NCBI GenBank assembly: GCA_018714755.1
Contig: DVMY01000046.1
Coordinates: forward strand, 1-36,734
Length of the DNA stretch: 36,734 nucleotides
Direction: 5' to 3'
Origin: Candidatus Aphodousia faecigallinarum
GTDB lineage: Bacteria; Pseudomonadota; Gammaproteobacteria; Burkholderiales; Burkholderiaceae_F
The first letter of the stretch is position 1, and each line of letters starts with the position of its first letter. A model generated the notes under the pieces. That model worked only from the letters and a program-made list of their open reading frames with translations, was not told the origin of the DNA and made no database searches. A program made the translations under genes and the position numbers. This document shows, one piece after another, positions 1 to 8,288 of this stretch.

Positions 1-1132
1 ACGCGAAAAAGTACCACCCAATAATCGTCGAATAAGCAAAAAAGAATAAACAAATAGCGACAAATCCTTTGCCATACTGTCCCAAACCGACATCGTAGGC
101 TCGCTGCGTTAATTCAATACCCGTACTTTGATAATCCAATACCCCTGTGACCAAAATAACGATTCCGGTAAACGTTACGATTAAAACCGTCGCAAATACC
201 CCAAAAATAGCCACCAGTCCCTGCTGTGCCGGATGTTCTACTTTCGCAATGGCATGAGCATGCGGCGTAGATCCCATTCCAGCCTCATTTGAAAAAAGGC
301 CCCGAGCAACACCATACTGCATGGCTTTGGCTACAGTAAAACCTAGGGCACCACCCCCGACGGCTTGAGGATTAAAGGCTGCAGTGAAAATTAATTCAAA
401 CGCCGGAAGAACTTGATCCCAATGACAGAGAATTACAAAGGAGCCGCCGAGCAAATAAGTCGCAGCCATCAAGGGGACTAGTTTTTCCGTAACAGAGGCC
501 AGACGACCTATCCCACCGAAAAATACAGAGCCAGCCAACACAGCTGTGATAAGCCCGGATATCCAAAGCGGGATATCGAAAGCCGATTGCATCGCCAAAG
601 AGATGGAGTTGGATTGGACCATGTTTCCGATACAGCCCAAGGCAACGATGATAGCCACTGCAAAAAAGTACGACAGAAAACGGTACTTTTCTCCCATACC
701 CAGCGTAATGTAGTAAGCGGGGCCTCCTACGATGTGTCCTGACGCGTCGCGAGTGCGAAAAGTCAACGCCAAAACGGCTTCCGCAAAAATAGTGGCCATG
801 CCGAAAAACGCCGCAAGCCACAGCCAAAATAGCGCTCCGGGACCACCAGAAACAATGGCGGTAGCGGTCCCGGCCACATTTCCGGTACCAACCTGGGCCG
901 CAACGGCGGTAGCCAACGCCTGAAAAGAACTCATGCCGGATTGATCCGCCTTTTTCCCAAAAAGTGAAGCGCCGCCAAATAAATAACGCGCGGCCAAACC
1001 AAAGTATCGAACTTGAACGAGGCGAAGACGAATGGTGTAAAAAATGCCCGTTCCACACAATAAGGGAATCAGGAAGAACACACCCCAAAGATAACGATTG
1101 GCGTCATTGACAAAAGTATTCAATAGCTCCAT
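1..1132 (-). CDS. Alanine/glycine:cation symporter (AGCS family), C-terminally cut by window edge
   Basis: Reading the minus strand from the ATG at 1132 gives an open frame of about 377 codons that runs off the left edge; the ORF track misses it because no stop is inside the window. The protein starts MELLNTFVNDANRYLWGVFF and shows AGCS hallmarks: GTGNVAGTATAI near residue 80-90, GGPGALFWLW, GGPAYYI, and ARGLFSNEAGMGSTPHAHA in the second half. It is a polytopic inner-membrane protein; family members import alanine or glycine with Na+ or H+. The usual length is about 450-490 residues, so roughly the last fifth is missing. The Shine-Dalgarno is weak. It is divergent from pepN across a 275-nt gap (1133-1407) in which I see no further gene. 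The exact amino-acid substrate cannot be read from sequence. Confidence 0.93.
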   Translation of the reverse strand, partial: MELLNTFVNDANRYLWGVFFLIPLLCGTGIFYTIRLRLVQVRYFGLAARYLFGGASLFGKKADQSGMSSFQALATAVAAQVGTGNVAGTATAIVSGGPGALFWLWLAAFFGMATIFAEAVLALTFRTRDASGHIVGGPAYYITLGMGEKYRFLSYFFAVAIIVALGCIGNMVQSNSISLAMQSAFDIPLWISGLITAVLAGSVFFGGIGRLASVTEKLVPLMAATYLLGGSFVILCHWDQVLPAFELIFTAAFNPQAVGGGALGFTVAKAMQYGVARGLFSNEAGMGSTPHAHAIAKVEHPAQQGLVAIFGVFATVLIVTFTGIVILVTGVLDYQSTGIELTQRAYDVGLGQYGKGFVAICLFFFAYSTIIGWYFFA

Positions 1133-1407
1133 TTTGCTTGTCTCTAAAAAGATTAAACAAACGAGAGGAGCTCTTTATTCTATGGCGCCGCAAATCGGAA
1201 AATGTCAATAAATTCCAGAAATCTACTCAATTTTCACTAAATAAGATCGATCACTCTGCGGATATGTTCTTAAGTACATTCGGTTAGAACGAAGTGCGAG
1301 TTTTGTTCCAAAATTACCTGCGAAATAGCAGAAAAATCTCTGTTAAATGCTTACAATGTTTGAGTTGATATGCTTCAAAAGCAGCTTGTTTTTCAGAGGT
1401 TTTTAGC

Positions 1408-4080
1408 ATGGCGTCGGCAACCGTTTACCGTAAAGATTACATTCCGCCCACCCATTGGGTTGATTCAGTTTATTTGGAGTTCGATCTCCATCCCCAGCAA
1501 ACCCACGTGCACAGTACCATGATCATTCGCCCCAATGAGGATCGGATCAACAATGATTTGGTACTCAATGGGCGGGATTTAGATTTAATTCGCATCGCTG
1601 TCGAAGGTCGCGAATTAGATCGAAGCGAATACACGCTTTTACCAAACGGGGACCTTGTTCTTCGAGGCATCACCGAAGAAATTAAGTTAGAGATTGAAAA
1701 CGTCATCAATCCACAAGCCAATACTTCCTTGCTCGGGCTGTACCTTTCTAAAGGCAACTTCATGACGCAATGTGAGGCAGAAGGTTTCAGGCGCATCACC
1801 TATTACCCTGATCGACCGGACGTTTCTGCGAAATTTACTGTACGCATTAATGCCCCCAAGTCCGTTTGTCCGGTTTTGCTCTCTAACGGTAATTTAATCG
1901 AAGAGGGTGAGTTGGATGGAAATTGGCACTATACCTGTTGGGAAGATCCCTTCCCGAAGCCCTGCTATTTATTTGCATTGGTCGCAGGCAATTTGAAATG
2001 CCGAGAAGAAAAGTTCCAACTGAAAAACGGCAAAAAAGCTTTATTGCAAATTTGGGTTGAGCCCCGTAATTTAGATAAAACAGAATTCGCGCTGGAAAGT
2101 TTAAAACGAGCCATCGCGTGGGACGAGGAACGTTTCGGACTTGAACTTGACCTCGAGCGCTTCATGATCGTAGCCACTGATGACTTCACCATGGGCGCGA
2201 TGGAAAACAAAGGCTTAAACATCTTCAATTCGCGCTGCATCTTGGCGACGCCTGAAGTGGCCACCGACAAAGATTTTGCCCGCATTGAAAGCGTGATCGC
2301 CCACGAATATTTTCATAATTGGACCGGCGACCGTGTCACTTGCCGGGACTGGTTCCAACTTACCCTTAAAGAAGGGTTAACTGTTTTTCGCGAGCAGGAA
2401 TTCGCCGCGGACATGCTTGGAGACAATACCGCTCGAGCGGTTAAGCGAATTGAAGATGTTCGCTATCTGAGAGACCGGCAATTCACTGAGGACGCTGGTC
2501 CCATGGCGCACCCGATTCGACCTGAATCGTACGAAGAAATCAATAACTTCTACACCACAACAGTCTATGAAAAAGGTGCTGAAGTGATTCGTATGCTTCA
2601 AACGCTTTTAGGTAAAGATGGCTTCAAACGAGGCCTTGACCAGTACATTCGCGAGCATGACGGAGGTTCCGCCACGTGCGATGATTTTGTTGACGCCATG
2701 GCAGAAGCTAACATGCGCAACCTTACGCAGTTCAAACGTTGGTACTCGCAGGCCGGCACGCCCCATGTCAGAGTCCGCACGCATTGGGATGCACAAAGCG
2801 CGTCCTACAGGGTGACACTTTCTCAATTCTGCCCGCCTTCTCCCGGTCAAAATAAGAAAGAACCTTTCTTTATTCCCTTTGACATCGCCCTCTTTAACAG
2901 CAAGGGTAATCCCATTCCCTTGCAACTTCAGGAGGAGACTTCCGCCAAGGGGACTTCTAGAGTGTTGGAATTAACCGAGGAAGAGCACACTTGGGTCTTT
3001 ATTGGAGTGAAGGAGCAACCGATTCCCTCCTTAGCTCGTAATTTCTCAGCGCCGATCATTGTGGATTACAACTACTCTCCTGAGGAACTCGTCTTTTTAA
3101 GTCAGTGTGACAACGACGCGTTTAATCGAGCTCAGGCAATGGAAGAACTTTCGTTGTTGTGCATCAACGAAATGGTGACTGATTATGAGCGTGGGACACG
3201 GATGGTCATGAATCCGCATTATCGCAATGCCTTTGAGTCGATGCTAACCGATAAGAGTCTGTCGCCAGCATTCAAAGCTATTGCGCTGACCCTTCCGAGC
3301 GAAATACGTGTCGCCGAAGAGCAACCGATGATTAACCCGATTGCCATTCGAGCCGCCATTCGCTCGTTGCGTGAACAGTTGGGACGCCAATTCTCTCATG
3401 TGATCATGAGAGTGTTTGACGACAATGCGCCCAATCCTGTTTATACGCCGTCGGCTACAGAAGCGGGCAAAAGAGCAATGCGTGCGTTCTGCTTCGAACT
3501 GCTTCTTGCCGGCGGCAACGCTAAGTCGCTGCTTCGCGCTCGCCAAATCTTTGAAACCAGCAAGAATTTAACGGAACGGTTGGATGCACTTCGTATCATC
3601 GTCAATAGCGCCTCGCCAACCAAGTTCACCTTACTCGAGGCGGCAGAAGCGGAGTGGAGAAACGAGCCCTTGTTAATCAACAAATGGTTCACGCTTCAAG
3701 CGACCGCCACGATCGCCATGGACGAGTGCCCCATCGTTGATGTGGTGCAAAACCTGATTGAGCGCTATCCGGGCTACAACGCTCACAATCCCAACAATGT
3801 GTACTCTCTTGTTCTCGCATTCTGCCAAAACAATTTGGCTGAATTCCATAGACCCGACGGGGTTGGCTACAAACTTTGGGTTGAACAAGTGCTGAAGCTG
3901 GATCGTATCAACCCTCAGGTATCCAGCCGTTTGGCTCGGTGCCTTGATAACTGGCGCCGGTACACACCCGAATGCTCAAAATTGATGTTCAGCGCCCTAA
4001 AATACGTCTATTCTCAACCGAATCTGTCGGCTGATTTAAAAGAAGTCGTAGGTAAAGCGCTCAACAATGCTACCCATTAA
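1408..4080 (+). CDS. pepN: Aminopeptidase N (M1 family zinc metallopeptidase)
   Basis: A cytoplasmic broad-specificity aminopeptidase that removes N-terminal residues from peptides. The 890-aa length fits the PepN type (E. coli 870 aa). The exopeptidase motif GAMEN is at residues 263-267. The zinc-binding HEYFH is at 299-303 with the third ligand E322 in LKEGLTVF, and the transition-state tyrosine lies in TVYEKGAEV. These are offset by two residues from the E. coli numbering, so the catalytic domain is intact. The C-terminal helical-repeat domain (about 550-890) is full length. The start is an ATG preceded by AGAGG about 9 nt upstream. It is the first gene of a probable pepN-fbp-small ORF transcription unit, with fbp starting 20 nt after its stop. 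In an organism with several amino-acid transporters it fits a peptide-catabolising lifestyle. Confidence 0.97.
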   Translation: MASATVYRKDYIPPTHWVDSVYLEFDLHPQQTHVHSTMIIRPNEDRINNDLVLNGRDLDLIRIAVEGRELDRSEYTLLPNGDLVLRGITEEIKLEIENVINPQANTSLLGLYLSKGNFMTQCEAEGFRRITYYPDRPDVSAKFTVRINAPKSVCPVLLSNGNLIEEGELDGNWHYTCWEDPFPKPCYLFALVAGNLKCREEKFQLKNGKKALLQIWVEPRNLDKTEFALESLKRAIAWDEERFGLELDLERFMIVATDDFTMGAMENKGLNIFNSRCILATPEVATDKDFARIESVIAHEYFHNWTGDRVTCRDWFQLTLKEGLTVFREQEFAADMLGDNTARAVKRIEDVRYLRDRQFTEDAGPMAHPIRPESYEEINNFYTTTVYEKGAEVIRMLQTLLGKDGFKRGLDQYIREHDGGSATCDDFVDAMAEANMRNLTQFKRWYSQAGTPHVRVRTHWDAQSASYRVTLSQFCPPSPGQNKKEPFFIPFDIALFNSKGNPIPLQLQEETSAKGTSRVLELTEEEHTWVFIGVKEQPIPSLARNFSAPIIVDYNYSPEELVFLSQCDNDAFNRAQAMEELSLLCINEMVTDYERGTRMVMNPHYRNAFESMLTDKSLSPAFKAIALTLPSEIRVAEEQPMINPIAIRAAIRSLREQLGRQFSHVIMRVFDDNAPNPVYTPSATEAGKRAMRAFCFELLLAGGNAKSLLRARQIFETSKNLTERLDALRIIVNSASPTKFTLLEAAEAEWRNEPLLINKWFTLQATATIAMDECPIVDVVQNLIERYPGYNAHNPNNVYSLVLAFCQNNLAEFHRPDGVGYKLWVEQVLKLDRINPQVSSRLARCLDNWRRYTPECSKLMFSALKYVYSQPNLSADLKEVVGKALNNATH

Positions 4081-4100
4081 TTTCATGAAGGATCATTAAG

Positions 4101-5093
4101 ATGGCAAAAACCTTAGATTTGTATTTGCATGACTTGGAAGTTCATCATCACGTTGATCCACGCTTAACCGCTTTGATCAATCATTTGGCATGTACCTGCA
4201 AGGAAATTAGCTTCAAGGTGAGTCAAGGAGCTTTGGCCGGAGTTTTAGGCTCAGCAGGAAGCGAAAATGTTCAAGGCGAGACGCAAAAAAAATTAGATAT
4301 CATCGCCAATGACATCATGTGCCGAGCCTGCACGGAAAGTGGCTTTGTCAGTGGTGTCGCCAGCGAAGAGATGGATCATGCGCTTCAAGTGCCCGAAGAT
4401 TGTCAGATTGGCCCTTACTTAGTTTTATTCGATCCTTTGGATGGTTCAAGCAATATCGACATTAATGTTTCCATCGGCACGATTTTCTCGATTCTTCCGG
4501 CCGGAGAACCTCACAGAAATGTCAAAGACGAGGAGTTTTTGCAAGCAGGCAGAAACCAGTTGGCCGCCGGTTACGTCATTTACGGTCCTCAAACACAACT
4601 TGTTTTCACACTAGGATTCGGCACGACACTCTTTACGTTGGATTTGGGTACAGGAAATTTTTACCAAACCACCGAAAAATTGGAAATCGCGCCGCAAGCC
4701 AAAGAATTCGCCATTAACTGCTCCAACATGCGTCACTGGGAAGCACCCGTGCAACGCTACATCACAGAGCTGTTGGCAGGCGCCACCGGCCCTCGCGGGA
4801 AGGATTTCAATATGCGTTGGGTCGCAGCCATGGTGGCGGAAGTGCACCGCATTCTCAATCGAGGCGGCATCTTCATGTACCCGAAGGATAATCGAGATCC
4901 TTCCAAACCCGGGAAACTTCGCTTGATGTATGAGGCCAATCCGATGAGCTGGCTGATTGAGCAAGCCGGCGGCCGCTCCACCAATGGCAGACAAGACATC
5001 CTCGATATTGTGCCGGAAGGCTTGCATCAGCGTGTCGCTGTTTTCTTAGGCGCTAAGGAAGAAGTTGACTTGGTTACTTCATACCACGACTAA
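4101..5093 (+). CDS. fbp: Fructose-1,6-bisphosphatase class I
   Basis: Hydrolyses fructose-1,6-bisphosphate to fructose-6-phosphate in gluconeogenesis, in the cytoplasm. The 330-aa product has the class I metal- and phosphate-binding motif [10 protein letters not shown] starting at residue 111, an SVGTIF-like segment (SIGTIFSI), and the C-terminal substrate region [21 protein letters not shown]. Length and motif order are normal for proteobacterial Fbp. A Shine-Dalgarno GAAGGA lies about 10 nt before the ATG. It follows pepN by 20 nt, which couples peptide breakdown with gluconeogenesis from amino-acid carbon; that functional link is inference. A small membrane-protein ORF follows after 9 nt. 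Confidence 0.97.
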   Translation: MAKTLDLYLHDLEVHHHVDPRLTALINHLACTCKEISFKVSQGALAGVLGSAGSENVQGETQKKLDIIANDIMCRACTESGFVSGVASEEMDHALQVPEDCQIGPYLVLFDPLDGSSNIDINVSIGTIFSILPAGEPHRNVKDEEFLQAGRNQLAAGYVIYGPQTQLVFTLGFGTTLFTLDLGTGNFYQTTEKLEIAPQAKEFAINCSNMRHWEAPVQRYITELLAGATGPRGKDFNMRWVAAMVAEVHRILNRGGIFMYPKDNRDPSKPGKLRLMYEANPMSWLIEQAGGRSTNGRQDILDIVPEGLHQRVAVFLGAKEEVDLVTSYHD

Positions 5094-5102
5094 GAGCCAC
5101 TT

Positions 5103-5270
5103 ATGGTGATCATTGATTTTTTGATCAATTGGGTGCTCCTGCCCGGCATTATCATTTACGGTTTTGTTAGCTGGAGCAAGGAGCACTCAGACACCAAATT
5201 CTTTATTGATCCCGATGACAATAAGGAAAAAGAAACTCAAAAGAATGAGAACAAAAAATCAAGCTCTTAG
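5103..5270 (+). CDS. Small single-pass membrane protein, unknown function
   Basis: A 55-aa ORF below the track's length limit. It begins 9 nt after the fbp stop: MVIIDFLINWVLLPGIIIYGF, then SWSKEHSDTKFFIDPDDN and a lysine/glutamate-rich tail ending KKSSS. Residues 2-22 form one hydrophobic helix and the rest is highly charged, so a short inner-membrane anchor with a cytoplasmic tail is likely. Only a weak AAGAG lies upstream of the ATG; translational coupling to fbp would explain expression. I do not recognise the family. Against it being real: it is short and has a weak ribosome site. For it: tight spacing, a sensible membrane topology and placement before a possible terminator. Confidence 0.5.
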   Translation: MVIIDFLINWVLLPGIIIYGFVSWSKEHSDTKFFIDPDDNKEKETQKNENKKSSS

Positions 5271-5273
5271 ACC

Positions 5274-5315
5274 AAAAGCGTTTCTGATAGACAAAAACAA
5301 TAGAAAACGCTTTTT
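5274..5315 (+). terminator. Possible A/T-rich terminator after fbp/small ORF
   Basis: The 10-bp inverted repeat AAAAGCGTTT / AAACGCTTTT is separated by 21 nt and its right arm ends in a five-T run. The long loop and low G+C make it a weak terminator. It lies between the small ORF and the hydrogenase promoter, where a terminator would be expected. Confidence 0.35.
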
Positions 5316-5353
5316 CGATATATAAAAACTATCAATTCATTGCCCAAGTTAAA

Positions 5354-5382
5354 TTGAGTTTTGAATGGGTCGTTCTTATACT
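5354..5382 (+). promoter_or_regulatory. Sigma70-like promoter of the hydrogenase-rubrerythrin gene
   Basis: TTGAGT (5354-5359), a 17-nt spacer and TATACT (5377-5382) give matches of 4/6 and 5/6 to the sigma70 hexamers at the best spacing. Transcription would start near 5389, leaving a leader of about 40 nt to the ATG at 5429. The ORF-track start (TTG at 5354) falls inside the -35 box, which argues against that start. Confidence 0.5.
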
Positions 5383-5428
5383 CACATCAAACCCCTTTTT
5401 TCCATGGCCTCATCAATTCGGAGAGTCT

Positions 5429-7477
5429 ATGTCTAAACATGAATCATTGGATGTCCGCGTCGCGGTGGAAGCGGATAACCCTGCACTGGTTCGCAATGAA
5501 GCTTTGTGTGTTAACTGCTCAATGTGCCGCCAAGTCTGCGAGGATTATATTGGTGTGCACGGGCATTACGACTTAACCAAAACTGGTGATAAAGCGATCT
5601 GCATCCATTGTGGACAATGCATCAACGTCTGCCCTACGGGTAGCCTTTTTGGACGTAATGAATACGAACAGGTCCAACAGGCCATTGACGATAAGGATAG
5701 TATTGTCGTCATCTCCACATCACCGGCTGTTCGTGTGGCTTTAGCGGAGGCGTTTGGTCTTGAAGCCGGCCGCTTTGAAGAAGACAAAATGGTCGGGCTA
5801 CTGCGTCAGCTCGGCGCTGACTACGTTTTGGATACTAACTTTGCCGCTGACCTCACGATTATGGAGGAAGCCTCTGAGCTGGTTGAACGAATCACAAAAA
5901 AGAGCGCTCCCCTGCCGCAATTTACGAGCTGCTGCCCCGCCTGGGTAAAGTACGCAGAGACATTCCATCCGGAAATTATTGCCAACATCTCCAGTGCTAA
6001 GAGCCCGATCGGCATGCAAGGTGCAACGGTGAAGACTTATTTTGCCCGAGAAAACAATCTTGATCCTAAAAAGATTGTTCACGTCGCCTTGGCTCCGTGC
6101 ACAGCAAAGAAATTCGAGATTCGTCGTGAAGAATTCAATAGCAGCGGCCGTTTCCATAACGAGCCGTCTATCCGTGACACCGATTTTGTGATCACCACCG
6201 TGGAACTGGCCGAATGGGCTCAATCCAAAGGAATTTCCTTTGATGATATCAAGCCTTCTCATTATGACCGCTTGATGGGTGAAGGATCCGGCGCGGGAGT
6301 CATTTTCGGCAACACGGGCGGCGTCATGGAAGCCGCGTTGCGCACGGCTCACTTCTTAGTGACCGGTCAAGCGGCGCCTGCGGAGTTTTTTGATCTGCAA
6401 CCTGTCAGAGGCCTTACAGACGTCAAAGAAGCGCAAGCACGAATCGGCGATTTAACGCTCAATGTGGCTGTCGTTTACGGGACGGCTAACACAGGAAAGC
6501 TGATTGAACAAATCAATAAAGGTGAAAAACATTACCACTTTGTTGAAGTCATGACGTGCCCGGGCGGCTGCATCTCCGGCGGTGGTCAACCTAAATTGAA
6601 TTGGGGTCAAGAGGACCTCACCCGACAACAACGCATTGATGCGCTCTACAACCGTGACCGCTCGATGGCTAGGTCCCATCGCACGAGTTACGAAAATGAA
6701 GAAATTAGACGCATCTATGAACAATTCTATGGCCATCCTTTGTCCGACTTGGCCGAACAGCTTTTACATACGCGCTACACGGACCGTAGCGCATCTTTAG
6801 GAGAAAAGAAGATGAAATACCGTTGCAAAGTATGCGGTTATATCCACGAATGTGACGGCGAATTGCCCGCCGACTATATTTGCCCAATCTGCAAAAAGGG
6901 GGTTGAATTTTTCGAACCCGTTGAAGAAGCCAAGCAAGCCTGCGGAAAATTAGCCGGAACCAAAACTGAAAAGAATTTGATGACGGCTTTTGCCGGTGAA
7001 TCTCAAGCCAGAAATAAGTACACGTACTTTGCAGAAGTGGCTAAACGTGAAGGGTATGAACAAATCGCCGCCATTTTCCTTCAAACGGCCAGAAACGAAC
7101 AAGAACACGCCCGCTTGTGGTGTGATGCCTTGGGTTGGATTCAAGATACAGCTAAGAACCTTGGCGCTGCCGCCGAAGGCGAAAACTACGAGTGGACGGA
7201 TATGTACGACGGTTTTGCCAAAGATGCCGAGGAAGAAGGCTTTAGCGAATTGGCCGCCAAGTTCCGTGCCGTTGCCGCCATCGAAAAAGCTCATGAAGAA
7301 CGTTATCGCAAGTTATTGAAAAACGTAGAAATGAAGCAGGTTTTTGAAAAAGCCGGGCAAACGATGTGGGAATGCCGCATCTGCGGTCACCTTGTAATGG
7401 GTGTCAAGGCTCCGGAAGCCTGCCCCGTTTGCGGTTACGCTCAAAGCTACTTTGAAGTGCGCGCGGAAAACTACTAA
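5429..7477 (+). CDS. [FeFe] hydrogenase fused to a rubredoxin-rubrerythrin-rubredoxin module
   Basis: A 682-aa multidomain redox protein. Residues 27-37 and 58-68 are two CxxCxxCxxxC ferredoxin motifs. The H-cluster domain carries L1 TSCCPAW (166-172), L2 APCTAKK (222-228, with Ala where Met is usual) and L3 EVMTCPGGC (373-381). A complete small-subunit-like tail ends LLHTRY. From residue 462 come a rubredoxin (C466, C469, C485, C488), a di-iron rubrerythrin domain (GES, ExxH, AEEEG, ExxH ligands; about 512-645) and a C-terminal rubredoxin (CRIC...CPVC). It should interconvert H2 and protons; the extra module suggests peroxide reduction, which is inference. The ATG at 5429 is chosen over the track's TTG at 5354 because GGAGAG precedes it and the TTG lies in the -35 box. 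It is monocistronic, with its own promoter and a strong terminator. No hydE, hydF or hydG maturation gene lies in this window. Confidence 0.93.
   Translation: MSKHESLDVRVAVEADNPALVRNEALCVNCSMCRQVCEDYIGVHGHYDLTKTGDKAICIHCGQCINVCPTGSLFGRNEYEQVQQAIDDKDSIVVISTSPAVRVALAEAFGLEAGRFEEDKMVGLLRQLGADYVLDTNFAADLTIMEEASELVERITKKSAPLPQFTSCCPAWVKYAETFHPEIIANISSAKSPIGMQGATVKTYFARENNLDPKKIVHVALAPCTAKKFEIRREEFNSSGRFHNEPSIRDTDFVITTVELAEWAQSKGISFDDIKPSHYDRLMGEGSGAGVIFGNTGGVMEAALRTAHFLVTGQAAPAEFFDLQPVRGLTDVKEAQARIGDLTLNVAVVYGTANTGKLIEQINKGEKHYHFVEVMTCPGGCISGGGQPKLNWGQEDLTRQQRIDALYNRDRSMARSHRTSYENEEIRRIYEQFYGHPLSDLAEQLLHTRYTDRSASLGEKKMKYRCKVCGYIHECDGELPADYICPICKKGVEFFEPVEEAKQACGKLAGTKTEKNLMTAFAGESQARNKYTYFAEVAKREGYEQIAAIFLQTARNEQEHARLWCDALGWIQDTAKNLGAAAEGENYEWTDMYDGFAKDAEEEGFSELAAKFRAVAAIEKAHEERYRKLLKNVEMKQVFEKAGQTMWECRICGHLVMGVKAPEACPVCGYAQSYFEVRAENY
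6799..6814 (+). promoter_or_regulatory. Internal ribosome binding site and ATG at the hydrogenase/rubrerythrin junction
   Basis: AGGAG (6799-6803) lies 8 nt before an in-frame ATG (6812) exactly where the hydrogenase tail ends and the first rubredoxin begins ([10 protein letters not shown]). Initiation here would make a free 221-aa rubredoxin-rubrerythrin-rubredoxin protein (6812-7477). The site may be a functional second start or a relic of two genes that fused by losing a stop codon. Sequence alone cannot tell which. Confidence 0.6.
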
Positions 7478-7520
7478 TCGATCTTTGTATCTCAGCTAGA
7501 TGCGGCAAACGCACCTACTA

Positions 7521-7558
7521 AAAGAGGACCTAACCAATTGGAAAGGTCCTCTTTTTTT
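7521..7558 (+). terminator. Intrinsic terminator after the hydrogenase gene
   Basis: The 10-bp stem AAAGAGGACC / GGTCCTCTTT with a 14-nt loop runs into a T7 tract. It stands between the convergent hydrogenase and mscL genes and, with its A-rich left flank, could also act for mscL. Confidence 0.9.
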
Positions 7559-7578
7559 GCAACCAATAAACAGTTGAT

Positions 7579-8064
7579 TTATTTATTCGCTTGCTGTTGC
7601 TTCAACAAATCGCGAATTTCTTGCAACAAAGCAATATCAGCGGGGGTCGGAGCGGGAGCGGCAGCGGCTTCCTTCTTTTCCTCTTCCTTCTTAGCAAGCA
7701 GCTTAGCTTCAGCCGCGGCGCGAACCTTATTGACCAAACGCACCAAACTGAAAACAACCAATGCCATTAAAAGGAAGTGAAAGACAGCCGTGAAGAACGC
7801 ACCGTAACCAAAAACCGCAGCACCGGCTTTAGTCAAAGCGTCATAGGACATCGGGCCCGTGTAGTTTTCAGGCATTGACAAAACAAAAAAGAAATTAGAG
7901 AAATCTTGAGAACCAATCAAAACACCAAGAATGGGATTGATCACATCTTTGACCATCGAATTCACAATAGCCGTGAAAGCAGCGCCAACGATCACACCGA
8001 CGGCCATATCAATCACATTGCCGCGGCTGATAAACGATTGAAAATCAGAGATAAATTGTTTCAT
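7579..8064 (-). CDS. mscL: Large-conductance mechanosensitive channel MscL
   Basis: Homopentameric inner-membrane channel that opens under membrane tension to release solutes during hypo-osmotic shock. The 161-aa product has the classic start MKQFISDFQSFISRGNVIDMAV, then TM1 with GVIVGAAFTAIVNSMVKDVINP, a periplasmic loop (about residues 45-75), TM2 (FGYGAFFTAVFHFLLMALVVFSLVR) and a charged cytoplasmic helix ending ALLQEIRDLLKQQQ. It is about 25 residues longer than E. coli MscL; the excess is mostly the Glu/Lys/Ala-rich linker before the C-terminal helix (KKEEEKKEAAAAPAPTP). It converges with the hydrogenase gene. The upstream region to tRNA-Gly is 110 nt and A/T-rich; I see no convincing promoter hexamers there. 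Confidence 0.97.
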   Translation of the reverse strand: MKQFISDFQSFISRGNVIDMAVGVIVGAAFTAIVNSMVKDVINPILGVLIGSQDFSNFFFVLSMPENYTGPMSYDALTKAGAAVFGYGAFFTAVFHFLLMALVVFSLVRLVNKVRAAAEAKLLAKKEEEKKEAAAAPAPTPADIALLQEIRDLLKQQQANK

Positions 8065-8174
8065 ATTTGACCTAATAGAGAAAAAAGCCCGATGATTATA
8101 AATAAAAATTTATAGTCCTCAAGTTATGTATCAACATTTTTCAGAAGAAATTCAGTACAATAGCGTTTCGTTTT

Positions 8175-8248
8175 GCGGATGTAGCTCAATGGTAGAGCAG
8201 AGGCTTCCCAAGCCTATGACGGGGGTTCGATTCCCCTCATCCGCTCCA
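8175..8248 (+). tRNA. tRNA-Gly (anticodon CCC)
   Basis: A 74-nt cloverleaf with encoded CCA. The acceptor stem GCGGATG pairs with CATCCGC, the D arm is GCTC...GAGC, and the anticodon loop is TTCCCAA (CCC, reads GGG). The T arm is GGGGG-TTCGATT-CCCCT. The outermost anticodon-stem pair is a G-A mismatch. It closely resembles E. coli glyU. A terminator hairpin follows 14 nt later, directly before trmB. Confidence 0.96.
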
Positions 8249-8262
8249 CCAATTTATTGCAG

Positions 8263-8285
8263 ACGGACCCGAGAGTCCGTTTTTT
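8263..8285 (+). terminator. Terminator after tRNA-Gly, abutting the trmB start
   Basis: The stem ACGGAC / GTCCGT with loop CCGAGA is followed by T5. The trmB ATG lies only 3 nt beyond the T tract, so trmB has no room for a Shine-Dalgarno downstream of it. Confidence 0.8.
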
Positions 8286-8288
8286 AAT

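Noticed and set aside
396-1088. 230-aa minus-strand ORF in the track
   Set aside because: It is an out-of-frame shadow of the AGCS symporter; the true frame is open from 1132 to the window edge and encodes recognisable family motifs.
5340-5353. FNR-like site TTGCCCAAGTTAAA near -42 of the hydrogenase promoter
   Set aside because: Only about half the consensus positions match TTGAT-N4-ATCAA. The placement is attractive, but the match is too weak to list.
5354-5428. Upstream TTG start for the hydrogenase
   Set aside because: The codon is part of the -35 box and the added 25 residues are unrelated to hydrogenase N-termini.
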